Assembly: GCF_902833055.1 (NCBI RefSeq) | Contig: NZ_CADFEJ010000005.1 | Location: 326,747-390,746 of the forward strand | Direction of reading: 5' to 3' | Source of the DNA: Burkholderia territorii | Lineage (GTDB): Bacteria; Pseudomonadota; Gammaproteobacteria; Burkholderiales; Burkholderiaceae | Length of the DNA stretch: 64,000 bases | Shown: one piece after another, positions 53,191 to 62,500 of the stretch | Layout: each line of letters begins with the position of its first letter | How positions within the stretch are numbered: the first letter of the stretch is position 1 | Translations under genes and position numbers: made by a program | Notes under the pieces: model-generated | Told to the model about the DNA's origin: nothing | The model's input: only the letters and a program-made list of their open reading frames with translations | Database searches by the model: none

Positions 53191-56100
53191 ATGAACAAGA
53201 CGTACCGCAATATCTGGAACGCCGCGACGGGCACGTGGACGGCTGTCGCCGAAACGGCGAAGTCGCATTCGAAGGGCTCGGCGCGCGTGGCGCGCAACAC
53301 GGTGGTCGCGCTCGCGCTGAGCGGTGCGGGTATCGGTGGCGCGTTCGCGGCCGATGCGTGCACGACGGCGGACGGCGAGAATGGTGTGCTCGACGCGGCT
53401 GGCGTGTGCAAGATCGCAAGCACGATGAGCGCGCGCTCGGTCGGGACAATGGCGGCGCTCGACGATACTTACATTCAGTTGAGAACCGGCTCGTATGCTC
53501 CTGCAAACCCGGCGGTAGCAACGGGGGATAGTTCGATGGCCATCGGCCCGAACTCCACCGCAACCGGTATGTCGTCTATTGCACTCGGCGGCAGTGCGAC
53601 GGCAAGCGCGCAAAACGCCATGGCGCTCGGCACAATTGCACACGCAATGGGTACCGAGTCCTTAGCCGTTGGTGTGGGTGCCAACGCCTCGGCAGGCTAT
53701 ACGGCCGCGCTCGGTCGTGCCGCGAATGCGACGGGGATCGGTTCGACTGCGCTGGGATATGGCACGACTGCATCGGCGAATGGTTCTACCGCGGTGGGAA
53801 GCGGTGCTGTTGCCGATCGTGCCAATACGATCTCGGTTGGCGCCGCGAGTTTCCAGAAGCAGATCGTCAACATGGCCGCCGGCACGCAGGATACCGACGC
53901 CGTGAACGTGTCGCAGCTCAAGCCGGTCGTGAAAGCACTCGGCGGCGCGATTGACGCCAAGACGGGCGCCGTCACCGGCCCCACGTACACCCTCGCGAAC
54001 GGCGGCACGCAGACCACCGTCGGTGGCGCACTCGGCGCGCTCGACGGCAACATCACGACCATCAACAACAAGCTCGCCACGGCCGTGACCGACGACTACT
54101 TCAAGGTCGACACGTCGTCGGGCGCCGCCGCCGCACAGGCAGCCGGCAGCGCAATCGCCGTCGGCGCGAATGCGCAGGGCACCGGCGTGGCCGCTACGGC
54201 CGTCGGCAACAACACCGTCGCCAGCAGTCGGAACAGCTCCGCGTTCGGCTTCGGCGCGGAAGCCATCGGGGGTAACGGCACCACGACGGGCGCAGCCACC
54301 GCAATCGGCGCCTATGCGTCGGCCACCGGCTATCACTCGTCCGCCCTCGGCGTAGGCGCGATCGCATCGGGTTCGGAGTCGGTTGCGCTCGGCGTCAACT
54401 CGCGCGCCGATCGCGACAACAGCGTTGCCGTGGGTAACGCCACGCAGCAACGCCAGATCGTCAACATGGCCGCCGGCACGCAAGCCACCGACGCCGTGAA
54501 CGTGTCGCAGCTCGAACCCGTCGTGACCGCGCTCGGCGGCGGCGCATCGATCGATCCGACGACGGGTGCCGTGACGGGCCCGACGTACACGCTCGTGAAC
54601 GGCGGCACGCAGCACACCGTCGGCGACGCGCTCGGCGCACTCGACGGCGAACTGACGACGGCCAAGGCCGGCATCACGAAGAACGCGACCGACATCACGA
54701 ACATCAACAACCAGCTCGGTGACCTGACGAGCGGCACGATCGGCATCGTGCAGCAGGCGAGCGCAGGCGCGGACATCACGGTCGGCGCGAGCAACGACGG
54801 CGCGGCCGTGAACTTCACGGGCACCGCGGGCGATCGCAAGCTGACCGGCGTCGCGGCGGGCGAAGTGACGGCGACGAGCAACGAAGCCGTCAACGGCTCG
54901 CAGGTGCACGGCGTGGCGGACAGCGTCGCATCGGCAATCGGCGGCGGCTCGACGGTCAACCCGGACGGCTCGATCACCGCACCGAGCTTCACCGTCGGCG
55001 ACGGCAACGGCGGCACGACCATCGTTCACAACGTCGGCGACGTCGTGACCAATCTCGACGGCCGCGTCACGACCAACGAAGGCGACATCGCGAAGCTCGC
55101 CGACCAGATCGGCAACGGCACCGTCGGCCTCGTCCAGCAGGATGCGACCACGCGCAACATCACGGTCGCGAAGGACACGGACGGCGCGGTGGTCGACTTC
55201 ACCGGCACCGCGGGCGAGCGCAAGCTGGCCGGCGTCGCGGCGGGCGAAGTGTCGAGCGCAAGCACGGAGGCCGTCAACGGCTCGCAGCTTCACGGCGTGG
55301 CGGACAGCGTCGCGTCGGCCATCGGCGGCGGCTCGACGGTCAACCCGGACGGCTCGATCACCGCACCGAGCTTCACCGTCGGCGATGGCAACGGCGGCAC
55401 GACCATCGTTCACAACATCGGCGACGTCGTGACGAACATCGACGGCCGCGTGACGAACAACGAAGGCGCGATCACGACGATCAACAACCAGCTCGCGGCG
55501 GGCGAAATCGGCCTCGTCCGACAGGATGCGACGACGGGCACGATCACGGTCGGCGCGAGCACCGGCGGCACGTCGGTGAACTTTGCCGGCACGGGCGGCC
55601 CGCGCACGCTGAGCGGCGTCGGCAACGGCGTGAACGACGACGATGCGGTGACGATCGCGCAGCTTAAGGCGACCGGCCTGATCGACTACACGGGCAAGGA
55701 GCTCGGCGCCGTGGTGTACGACGGCATCGATCTCGACAGCGTGACGTTCGGCGGCATGAACGGCACGGCGCTGCACAACGTGGCGCCCGGCCTGATCGCA
55801 TCGGGCAGCATGGATGCGGTGAACGGCGGCCAGCTGTATGCGCTGCAGCAGGACTTCGCGCTGCAGTACGGCCAGTTGAGCGGCCAGCTCGGCGACCTGT
55901 CGAATCGCGTCGGCGACCTCGAAACAGGTAGCGGCTCGGGCGGTGGATCGGGCGGCGGCATGGGCCCCGGCACGGGCACCGGCGGCGACGGCTCGCTCGT
56001 GGTCGGCGAAGGCTCGAACGCGTCGGGCGAGAACAGTTCGGCCATCGGCCAGGGCTCGGTTGCGTCGGGCGACAACGGCACGGCCGTCGGCCAGGGCTCG

Positions 56101-56676
56101 GTTGCGTCGGGCAACAACGGCACGGCCATCGGCCAGGGCGCGAGCGCGGGCGAAAACGGCACGGCCATCGGCCAAGGTTCGACCGCCGGCGAAAACGGCA
56201 CGGCCATCGGTCAGGGTTCGAGCGCGAACGGCAACGGCTCGGTCGCGATCGGCGCGGGCTCGAAAGCGGACGAAGCGATGACCGTTTCGTTCGGCGACGG
56301 CACCGACGAAGGCAACCGCCGGCTCGTCAACATCGCGGACGGCGTCAATCAGACGGACGCGGCAACGAAGGGCCAGCTCGACCGCGCGATGGAATCGGTG
56401 GACCAACGTTTCGGCGAAACCAACCGCATGATCAACGACGTCGCGAAGAACGCGTACGCCGGTGTGGCCGCGGCCATGGCGATGCCGAACCTGACGCCGT
56501 CGCAGCCGGGCAAGACCGTCGTCGCGGTCGGTGCCGCGAACTACAAGAGCGGCTCGGCGGTGGCGGCCGGCGCGACCTACCGGACGCGCGACGGCAAGTG
56601 GCTGATGAACGGTGCGCTGTCCGTCACGTCGACGGGCGATGCGGGTGTGCGCGCCCAGGTCGGCTACGAGTTCTGA
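53191..56676 (+). CDS. Trimeric autotransporter adhesin 2
   Basis: An 1161-residue TAA. The ESPR signal (MNKTYRNIWNAATGTWTAVAE) cleaves near AFA53. Head motifs (SMAIGPNSTATGMSSIALGG) run to about 230. Repeated connector/stalk modules contain DAVNVSQL, SQVHGVADSVASAIGGG and TTIVHNVGDVVTNLDGRV. A dense glycine-rich head near the C-terminus (SAIGQGSVASGDNGTAVGQ) precedes the YadA anchor ending VRAQVGYEF. A strong AAAGGAG site precedes the ATG. Two tandem RcsB-like promoters lie upstream. Outer-membrane adhesin. Confidence 0.93.
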   Translation: MNKTYRNIWNAATGTWTAVAETAKSHSKGSARVARNTVVALALSGAGIGGAFAADACTTADGENGVLDAAGVCKIASTMSARSVGTMAALDDTYIQLRTGSYAPANPAVATGDSSMAIGPNSTATGMSSIALGGSATASAQNAMALGTIAHAMGTESLAVGVGANASAGYTAALGRAANATGIGSTALGYGTTASANGSTAVGSGAVADRANTISVGAASFQKQIVNMAAGTQDTDAVNVSQLKPVVKALGGAIDAKTGAVTGPTYTLANGGTQTTVGGALGALDGNITTINNKLATAVTDDYFKVDTSSGAAAAQAAGSAIAVGANAQGTGVAATAVGNNTVASSRNSSAFGFGAEAIGGNGTTTGAATAIGAYASATGYHSSALGVGAIASGSESVALGVNSRADRDNSVAVGNATQQRQIVNMAAGTQATDAVNVSQLEPVVTALGGGASIDPTTGAVTGPTYTLVNGGTQHTVGDALGALDGELTTAKAGITKNATDITNINNQLGDLTSGTIGIVQQASAGADITVGASNDGAAVNFTGTAGDRKLTGVAAGEVTATSNEAVNGSQVHGVADSVASAIGGGSTVNPDGSITAPSFTVGDGNGGTTIVHNVGDVVTNLDGRVTTNEGDIAKLADQIGNGTVGLVQQDATTRNITVAKDTDGAVVDFTGTAGERKLAGVAAGEVSSASTEAVNGSQLHGVADSVASAIGGGSTVNPDGSITAPSFTVGDGNGGTTIVHNIGDVVTNIDGRVTNNEGAITTINNQLAAGEIGLVRQDATTGTITVGASTGGTSVNFAGTGGPRTLSGVGNGVNDDDAVTIAQLKATGLIDYTGKELGAVVYDGIDLDSVTFGGMNGTALHNVAPGLIASGSMDAVNGGQLYALQQDFALQYGQLSGQLGDLSNRVGDLETGSGSGGGSGGGMGPGTGTGGDGSLVVGEGSNASGENSSAIGQGSVASGDNGTAVGQGSVASGNNGTAIGQGASAGENGTAIGQGSTAGENGTAIGQGSSANGNGSVAIGAGSKADEAMTVSFGDGTDEGNRRLVNIADGVNQTDAATKGQLDRAMESVDQRFGETNRMINDVAKNAYAGVAAAMAMPNLTPSQPGKTVVAVGAANYKSGSAVAAGATYRTRDGKWLMNGALSVTSTGDAGVRAQVGYEF

Positions 56677-56683
56677 CCGGCCG

Positions 56684-56712
56684 GCTCCGCGAATCGCTGC
56701 GGTTCGCGGAGC
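56684..56712 (+). terminator. Hairpin just after TAA2
   Basis: Ten-base arms GCTCCGCGAA / TTCGCGGAGC with a 9-nt loop start 7 bp after the stop. No U-tract, but it is a likely mRNA 3' structure. Confidence 0.5.
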
Positions 56713-56755
56713 AACGGAGCGAGAGCGGGGGGAGCGATCCTTCCGCTCTTTTCGC

Positions 56756-56800
56756 CCGACGGCCGATGGCGGTTCGTTGCGAGCCGCCATCGGCCGTCGG
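56756..56800. repeat. Perfect 17-bp inverted repeat
   Basis: Arms of 17 bp (56756-56772 and 56784-56800) pair perfectly around an 11-nt loop, between TAA2 and the RcsB-like gene. It is very stable as RNA. The right arm ends 126 bp before the next start codon, so it could insulate the regulator from TAA2 transcription. Confidence 0.6.
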
Positions 56801-56925
56801 TGCGAGGGTGTCGTCGCGCGGCCGCGAGGCCGGCTGCGATCGCGCTCTCACGCCGACGCCCGGCAAGCATTGATGCAGAACGACGAAACGCGCTCGCATG
56901 GTGCGGCGCGACAATCGAGACCAAC

Positions 56926-57612
56926 ATGATGAAGAGCTTCCCCATACGCGTGATCATTGCCGACGACCATCCGGCCGTCGTCGTCGGCGCGCAATACGAA
57001 CTGTCGGCGTCGAGCACCGTGGCGGTCGTCACGACCGCGCACAATTCGACGGCGCTGATGGAGGCGCTCGCCGCCCATCCGTGCGACGTGCTCGTGTCGG
57101 ACTACGCGATGCCCGGCAACGAATACGGCGACGGGATCACGCTGTTCAGCGCGATCCTGAAGCGCCACCCGAACCTGAAGATCGTCGTGATGACGATGCT
57201 GGAGAACGCGGTCGCGCTGCGCGCGCTCATCGATCTCGGGATCCATTGCCTCGTCAGCAAGTCGGACATGACGAACCATCTGACGATGGCCATTCACGCC
57301 GCCTATACGGATGGCCGGTATCTGTCGCCGTCGATGGATCGCGCGCTGCGCCAGCTTGGCGCAGGCGGCGACAAGACGCCCACGCTGTCGGTGCGCGAGG
57401 CGGAAGTCGTGCGGCTGTTCGCCTCGGGGCTGTCGGTGAACGAGATCGCGGACAGGCTGAACCGCAGCAAGAAGACGATCAGCACGCAGAAAAGCTCGGC
57501 GATGCAGAAACTCGGCCTCGAGCGCGACGTCGACGTGGTCCGCTATGCGATCGCATGTGGCCTGGTCGCCGATCCGGGCAACGCGGCGACGCCGATCGAC
57601 CCGGCCTCCTGA
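56926..57612 (+). CDS. RcsB-like response regulator 1
   Basis: A 228-residue NarL/LuxR-type regulator. The receiver begins FPIRVIIADDHPAVVVG, with phospho-Asp in VLVSDYAMPG followed by NEYGDGITLFS, close to the RcsB sequence. The HTH reads VNEIADRLNRSKKTISTQKS and AMQKLGLERD, almost the RcsB recognition helix (TEIAKKLNRSIKTISSQKKS in E. coli as I recall it). Start is one of two adjacent ATGs (56926/56929). Convergent with a paralogue. Best candidate to bind the TMRGNCYRRTCCGA boxes. Confidence 0.88.
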   Translation: MMKSFPIRVIIADDHPAVVVGAQYELSASSTVAVVTTAHNSTALMEALAAHPCDVLVSDYAMPGNEYGDGITLFSAILKRHPNLKIVVMTMLENAVALRALIDLGIHCLVSKSDMTNHLTMAIHAAYTDGRYLSPSMDRALRQLGAGGDKTPTLSVREAEVVRLFASGLSVNEIADRLNRSKKTISTQKSSAMQKLGLERDVDVVRYAIACGLVADPGNAATPIDPAS

Positions 57613-57721
57613 CGGCGCCGCATCCCGCGCCGGCCCGCCTGCTACCGGCCGCCGAACGCCGCGCTGACCGCCGGCAGCGGCGCCGGCTGGCCGCGCGGCC
57701 TCGTGCACGCGCCGCCGACGC

Positions 57722-58456
57722 TCACGCGCCGGCGCCCGGATTCCCGCCGGTTGCTTCCCCGCCCGCCTCTTCCCCGCCTTTCCCCTCGCTACCCGACGCG
57801 GCCACGATGCCGTTCTCGATCGCGTAGCGCAGCAGGTCGATGTCCTTTTCGATCCCGAGCTTCTGCATCGCGCGCGACTTCTGCGTGCTGATCGTCTTCT
57901 TGCTGCGGCTCAGCTTGTCCGCGATCTCGTTGATCGTCATGCCCGTCGCATACAGCCGCACGACCTCGATCTCGCGCGTGCTCAGCGCGGGCGCCTGATC
58001 GACGAAGCGCGCGCTCGAATGCGCGGACAGCGTGCGCACGACCTTGTCGACCGACGGCGAATGGTAGGTGCCGCCCGTCGCGGCCGCGTGAATCGCGGGA
58101 ATCAGATGGTCGACCGTATCGGATTTGCTGACGATGCAGCCCACGCCGAGGCGCACCAGCGCGCCGACGACGGCCGCATTGTCGAGCATGGTCAGCACGA
58201 CCAGCTTGACGTCCGGATAATGGCGCTGCAGGTAGGAAAAGAGCGCGATGCCGTCACCGTGCTCGTTGGCGGGCATCGCGTAATCGGACACGAGCACGTC
58301 GCACGCGCCTTCGTCGAGCAGGCGGATCAGCTCGGTCGAATTGCCGGCCTTGCCCGCGAGATGGATCGTCGGCACCGACGACAGGCCATGCTCGACGCCG
58401 ACGAGCATCGCAGGGTGATCGTCGGCCAGTACCACGCGTATCTGATAGCTTCCCAT
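57722..58456 (-). CDS. RcsB-like response regulator 2
   Basis: A 244-residue paralogue of the regulator at 56926. Receiver start YQIRVVLADDHPAMLVG; phospho-Asp in VLVSDYAMPANEHGDGIAL; HTH INEIADKLSRSKKTISTQKS. A glycine/glutamate-rich C-terminal tail of about 30 residues is unique to it. The ATG at 58456 aligns with the family N-terminus; a GTG at 58513 is a weaker alternative. The two paralogues may form homo- or heterodimers, as RcsB does with partners. Confidence 0.88.
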   Translation of the reverse strand: MGSYQIRVVLADDHPAMLVGVEHGLSSVPTIHLAGKAGNSTELIRLLDEGACDVLVSDYAMPANEHGDGIALFSYLQRHYPDVKLVVLTMLDNAAVVGALVRLGVGCIVSKSDTVDHLIPAIHAAATGGTYHSPSVDKVVRTLSAHSSARFVDQAPALSTREIEVVRLYATGMTINEIADKLSRSKKTISTQKSRAMQKLGIEKDIDLLRYAIENGIVAASGSEGKGGEEAGGEATGGNPGAGA

Positions 58457-58771
58457 AGTCGTCCGGGGGTTCACCGCTGTCGAGGCGGCGAACGGCCGCC
58501 CGGTTGCCGGCACCGGCGCGGCTGCGCGTGGCCGGATGCTGATTCGGCGCTATCTTCGCACGAAACCGGGGCGTGATCCACGGATCGCGGGCGGGCCACC
58601 GCCGCGCCGGCGTGTCCCCAAAAAGAAACAGGCCGCCGGCTCTTGTGGAGCGGGCGGCCTGAAGCCTGCCGGAGGAAGCTGCACGCGACGATCCGGCCAC
58701 GTGCGTTCCGTGCACCGGTTCATGGCCGGCGCCGGCATGACGGGCGCCGGCTGTCCGGCACCCGCGATGCG
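58457..58771. other. Intergenic region between regulator 2 and OmpA gene
   Basis: A 315-bp gap holding the presumed promoter of regulator 2 and the OmpA-gene terminator (58616-58660). No RcsB-like site or gene was seen. Confidence 0.5.
58616..58660 (-). terminator. Intrinsic terminator of the OmpA lipoprotein gene
   Basis: On the minus strand AGGCCGCC...GGCGGCCT with an inner GCTC/GAGC extension is followed by TGTTTCTTTTTGGGG, giving a U-rich tail. It lies 112 bp after the OmpA stop. Confidence 0.75.
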
Positions 58772-59488
58772 TTACTGCATGTCGAGGCGAATCTCGACGC
58801 GGCGGTTCTGCGCGCGGCCTTCTTCGGTCGCATTCGATGCGACCGGGTCCGATGCGCCGAGGCCTTCTGCCACGAACGAACGCGCCTGCAGCCCGTTCAT
58901 GCGCAGGTAGTTCACCACGGTGCGCGCACGTGCTTCCGACAGCGTGCGGTTGTGGGCCGCGCTACCCGTCGAATCGGTGAAGCCGGTCACGGCGACGCGC
59001 GCGAACGGCACGCCGCGATTGACCGCGAGGAAGCGGTCGAGGTCGTTGCGGGCCTGCGGCGTCAGCACCGCGCTGTCGGTCGCGAAGTTCGCGTCGCCCT
59101 GCAGCAGCACCTGGCGCTGCTGCACCGGCTGCGGCGCGGGTTGCGGTTGAGGCTGGGCCTGCGGCGCGGGCTGCGCGACCGGCTGCGGCTTGCCGCACAT
59201 GAACGTGATCTCGCGCGGGTCCTTCATCGGCGCACGGCTGTACACGCGGTCGATCATCTCGAGCGGCGTGAAACCCTTGCCCTGGCAGAATTCCTCCGCC
59301 GCGCGGGCGCAGGAGTTGGCGCTGCCGAGCAGCCCGTCGCAGCTCACGCGGAACACGTTGTCCGGTTTGCCCGGCATCGATACCGCACGAATGTCGTAGG
59401 TCGGCCCGGACTGGGTCGTACAGGCGCCGAGCGCCATCGCGATCGCGCCGACCGATGCGGCGCGCAACAACAGAGTTTTCATGGTCAT
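58772..59488 (-). CDS. OmpA-family peptidoglycan-associated lipoprotein
   Basis: A 238-residue lipoprotein (lipobox LGAC, Cys about 22). A Cys-containing N-terminal domain is followed by a Pro/Gln linker (QPAPQAQPQPQPAPQPVQQ), then the OmpA C-terminal domain with NFATDSAVLTPQARNDLDRF and the peptidoglycan-binding TGFTDSTGSAAHNRTLSEAR. A second ATG two codons in (59482) is an equally good start. It lies just downstream of TAA3 on the same strand and may stabilise the adhesin's outer-membrane setting. Confidence 0.88.
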   Translation of the reverse strand: MTMKTLLLRAASVGAIAMALGACTTQSGPTYDIRAVSMPGKPDNVFRVSCDGLLGSANSCARAAEEFCQGKGFTPLEMIDRVYSRAPMKDPREITFMCGKPQPVAQPAPQAQPQPQPAPQPVQQRQVLLQGDANFATDSAVLTPQARNDLDRFLAVNRGVPFARVAVTGFTDSTGSAAHNRTLSEARARTVVNYLRMNGLQARSFVAEGLGASDPVASNATEEGRAQNRRVEIRLDMQ

Positions 59489-59495
59489 GATGAAA

Positions 59496-59515
59496 CGTCC
59501 GCCCGAAGGCGGACG
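59496..59515 (-). terminator. UUCG-tetraloop hairpin between TAA3 and OmpA gene
   Basis: On the minus strand CGTCCGCC-TTCG-GGCGGACG is followed by TTTC. It is a short stable stem with a weak U-tract in the TAA3-OmpA gap, probably a partial terminator or processing site. Confidence 0.5.
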
Positions 59516-59596
59516 CCTGATTTGAATTGGAATGAACGGAATGCGTGACGCGGTGGTGCATGGGCGAAGCGGCGCGAGCCGCCCCGCCCTATGCGA

Positions 59597-62500
59597 TTAC
59601 CACTGGTACGACGCACCCACGCCGACGGTATTGCCGCCGCTCGACAGACCCACGCCGGCCTTCATCTTCAGGTTCTGCGTGATGCGGGCTTCGCCGCCGA
59701 ACGCCACTGCCTGATAGCCCTTGTAGGTCGCGCCGCCGACACCGAACGACAACGTCTTGCCCGGATCCACGCCCGGGATCATCGTCAGCGCGGTGGCTGC
59801 CGCGATACCCGAGTACGCGTTCTTCGACACGTCGTTGATCTGCCCTTGCAGACCGCCCACTGCGCGGTCGAGCTGACCCTTCGTCGCCGCATCGCTCGCG
59901 TTGATACCGTCCGCGATGTTGACGATTCGACGGTTGCCGTCGTCGGTGCCGTTGCCGAACGAGACCGTGTTGGCTTCCGTGGCCACCGAGCCCTGGCCGA
60001 TCGCGACCGAGTTGCCCGCGCCGGCCGCGACGCTCGACCCCTGGCCGATCGCCGTGCTGCCTTCGCCGCCCGCGCTCGAACCGGAACCGATCGCGGTGCC
60101 GTTCGAGCCGCCGACGTTCGAACTCGACCCGATCGCCGTGCCGTTGTTCACACCGTCGCTGATCGACGAACCCGAACCGATGGCCACGTTGCCGTTGCCG
60201 TTGCCCGGGTCAGCCGGCACGATGTTGCCGCCATCGCCGGCCGTGCCGCCGATGAGGTCGCCGCCACCCGAACCACCGCCCGAGCCGCTGCCCTGTTCGA
60301 GCCGAACGACGCGATCGTCCATGCTGCCGATACGATCGCTCAGTTCGGTACGCAGGTCGGACAACTGCCCGTAGTTCACGGCGTCGTACGTGCTCGTGCC
60401 GTTCGCGACGTTCGTCAGCACCACCGGCGCCGCCGCCGAGCCGCCAAGGGTCACGGAGCCATAGTTCACCGTGCCGTCGCCGTTCAGGTCGTAACGCACC
60501 GCTTGCGGATCGGTCGCGCCATACGCAGCCGCGGCCTGGACAGCCTCGGAAACGGTCTTGTACTTGTAACCGTTCACCTCGATCGCCGTGCCCGCCAGCT
60601 TGCCGTCCGCGTCGACCGTCGTGCCGCCGCCGATCGCGTCCGCCACGCTCTGCGCCGAGCCGTACAGCTGCGAGCCGTTGATCGCGTCCGTGCTCGCCGC
60701 GCTCACCGCGCCTGCCGCCACGTTCGTGATCGTCGTGCCGTTCGCACCGCCCAGCGTGATCGAACCCTTCTGCGCATCGTCGTAGCCGACCGCCAGCGAC
60801 GTCAGGTTGCCGTTGCCGTCGTCGCCGACGAGGCCGGTCGACTTCAGCTGCGACACGTTCACCGCGTCATGGTCGTCCACGCCGTCCGCCACGTTCGACA
60901 CACGTACCGGCGTGCCGTCGTTGCCCAGCTTCACAGCGGTCCTGGTGCCGTCCGTGTACGTCAGCGCCAGCGATTCGCCCGTCGCCGGATCGAACACGCC
61001 GCCATCGGACAGCTTGTCGCGAAGGTTCGACAGGCCATCCGCGTTGGCTTGCGTGCGGCCGTCCAGGTTCGTCAGCGCATCGCCGACGGTATGCACGTTC
61101 GTGCCGCCGACTGTGTAAGTCGGAGCCGTGACCGTGCCGTCCGGATTCACCGTCGAGCCGCCGCCCAGCGCGCCGGCCACGCTCTGCGCCGTGCCGAACA
61201 GTTGCGAACCGTTGATCGCGTCCATGCTCGTCGCGCTCACCGCACCCGCCTTCACGTTCGAGATCGTGGTGCCGTCCACGCCGGCCAGCGTGAGGCTCGA
61301 CTTCGTCGTCGCGTCGTCGTAGGTCACCGCACCTTCCACCGGTGCGCCGCCGCTCGCCGCTGCCGCGTCGATCGCATCGGCCACGTTCGTGTAGTCCTTG
61401 CCGTTGACCGTGTACGTCGGCTGGACGATGCTGCCGTCCGCGCCAACCGCCGCACCGCCGCCGAGCGCGCCGGTCACACCCGCGAGCTGGCCGACGTTGA
61501 CGGCATCGGTCTTCTGCGTACCGGCCGCGACGTTGATGATCTGACGCTCCGCGCCTGCACTGCCGATCGACAGTGCGTTGCCGCGGTTCGCGACCGAGCC
61601 CGCGCCGAGTGCGATACCGCCGTTCGCGCCGGCCGCGACCGATGCGTTTGCGCCAAGCGCAATCGCGTCGGCGACGTTGAGCGCAACGGTCGCACCCGTG
61701 CCTGCTGCAATCGCGTTCGTCGTTCCGGCGAGCGCCTGCGCGCCGTTGCCGAGCGCGATCGAGCTCTTGCCGATCGCATTCGAGTTGCTGCCGACCGCGA
61801 GCGCGTTGTCCGCGTTTGCCTGGACGTGCGCGCCGAGCGCCACCGCTTCCGCGCCGTTCGTCTGCGCGTCGGAGCCCATCGCCACCGCATACGGCTGACC
61901 GTTGCCGGTCTGCGCGAAGCTGCCGATCGCCACCGAGTTGTCGGAACCGGCGAGTGCCTGCAGGCCGATCGCGGTCGTATTGCTGCCGCTCGCGACGGAG
62001 GCCACGCCGACGGCGATCGCCGATGCGCTCGCCGGATCACCGCCGTTGAGCGAAGCGTAGTTGTCGATACGCTGGCCGTCGATCGCGACGAGCGGATCGG
62101 TCGCATCGTTGACGCCGATGGACTTCGCGCTCAGTTCGGCGATCTTCTGGTCGGTTTCCGATTTCAGCGTGGTCGTCAGGCCGTTCAACGCCGAGTAGAG
62201 CTGCGAACCGTTGATCGCGTCGGTGCTGCCCGCGCTCAGGTCACCCGCCGCGACGTTGACGATCTTGCGCTCGTTGCCGATGCTGCCCACCGACACGGTG
62301 TTGGCCTGGTTCGCGACCGAGTTGAAACCGATCGCCACCGCGCCGTTCGCGCTGGAGCGCGCGCCGGAGCCGAGCGCCAGCGAGTTCGGACCCGACGACG
62401 ATGCGCCCGAGCCGATTGCCACGCCTTGCGCACCCGTTGCCAGCGCGGCGGTACCCGTTGCGTTGACCTTGATGTAGCGCAGGTCGATCGCGCCGTTGGT

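Noticed and set aside
53662..56790. Very long open frame antisense to TAA2
   Set aside because: It arises from repetitive high-GC adhesin codons; the translation is a low-complexity Arg/Ala/Asp mix with no recognisable fold or ribosome-binding site.
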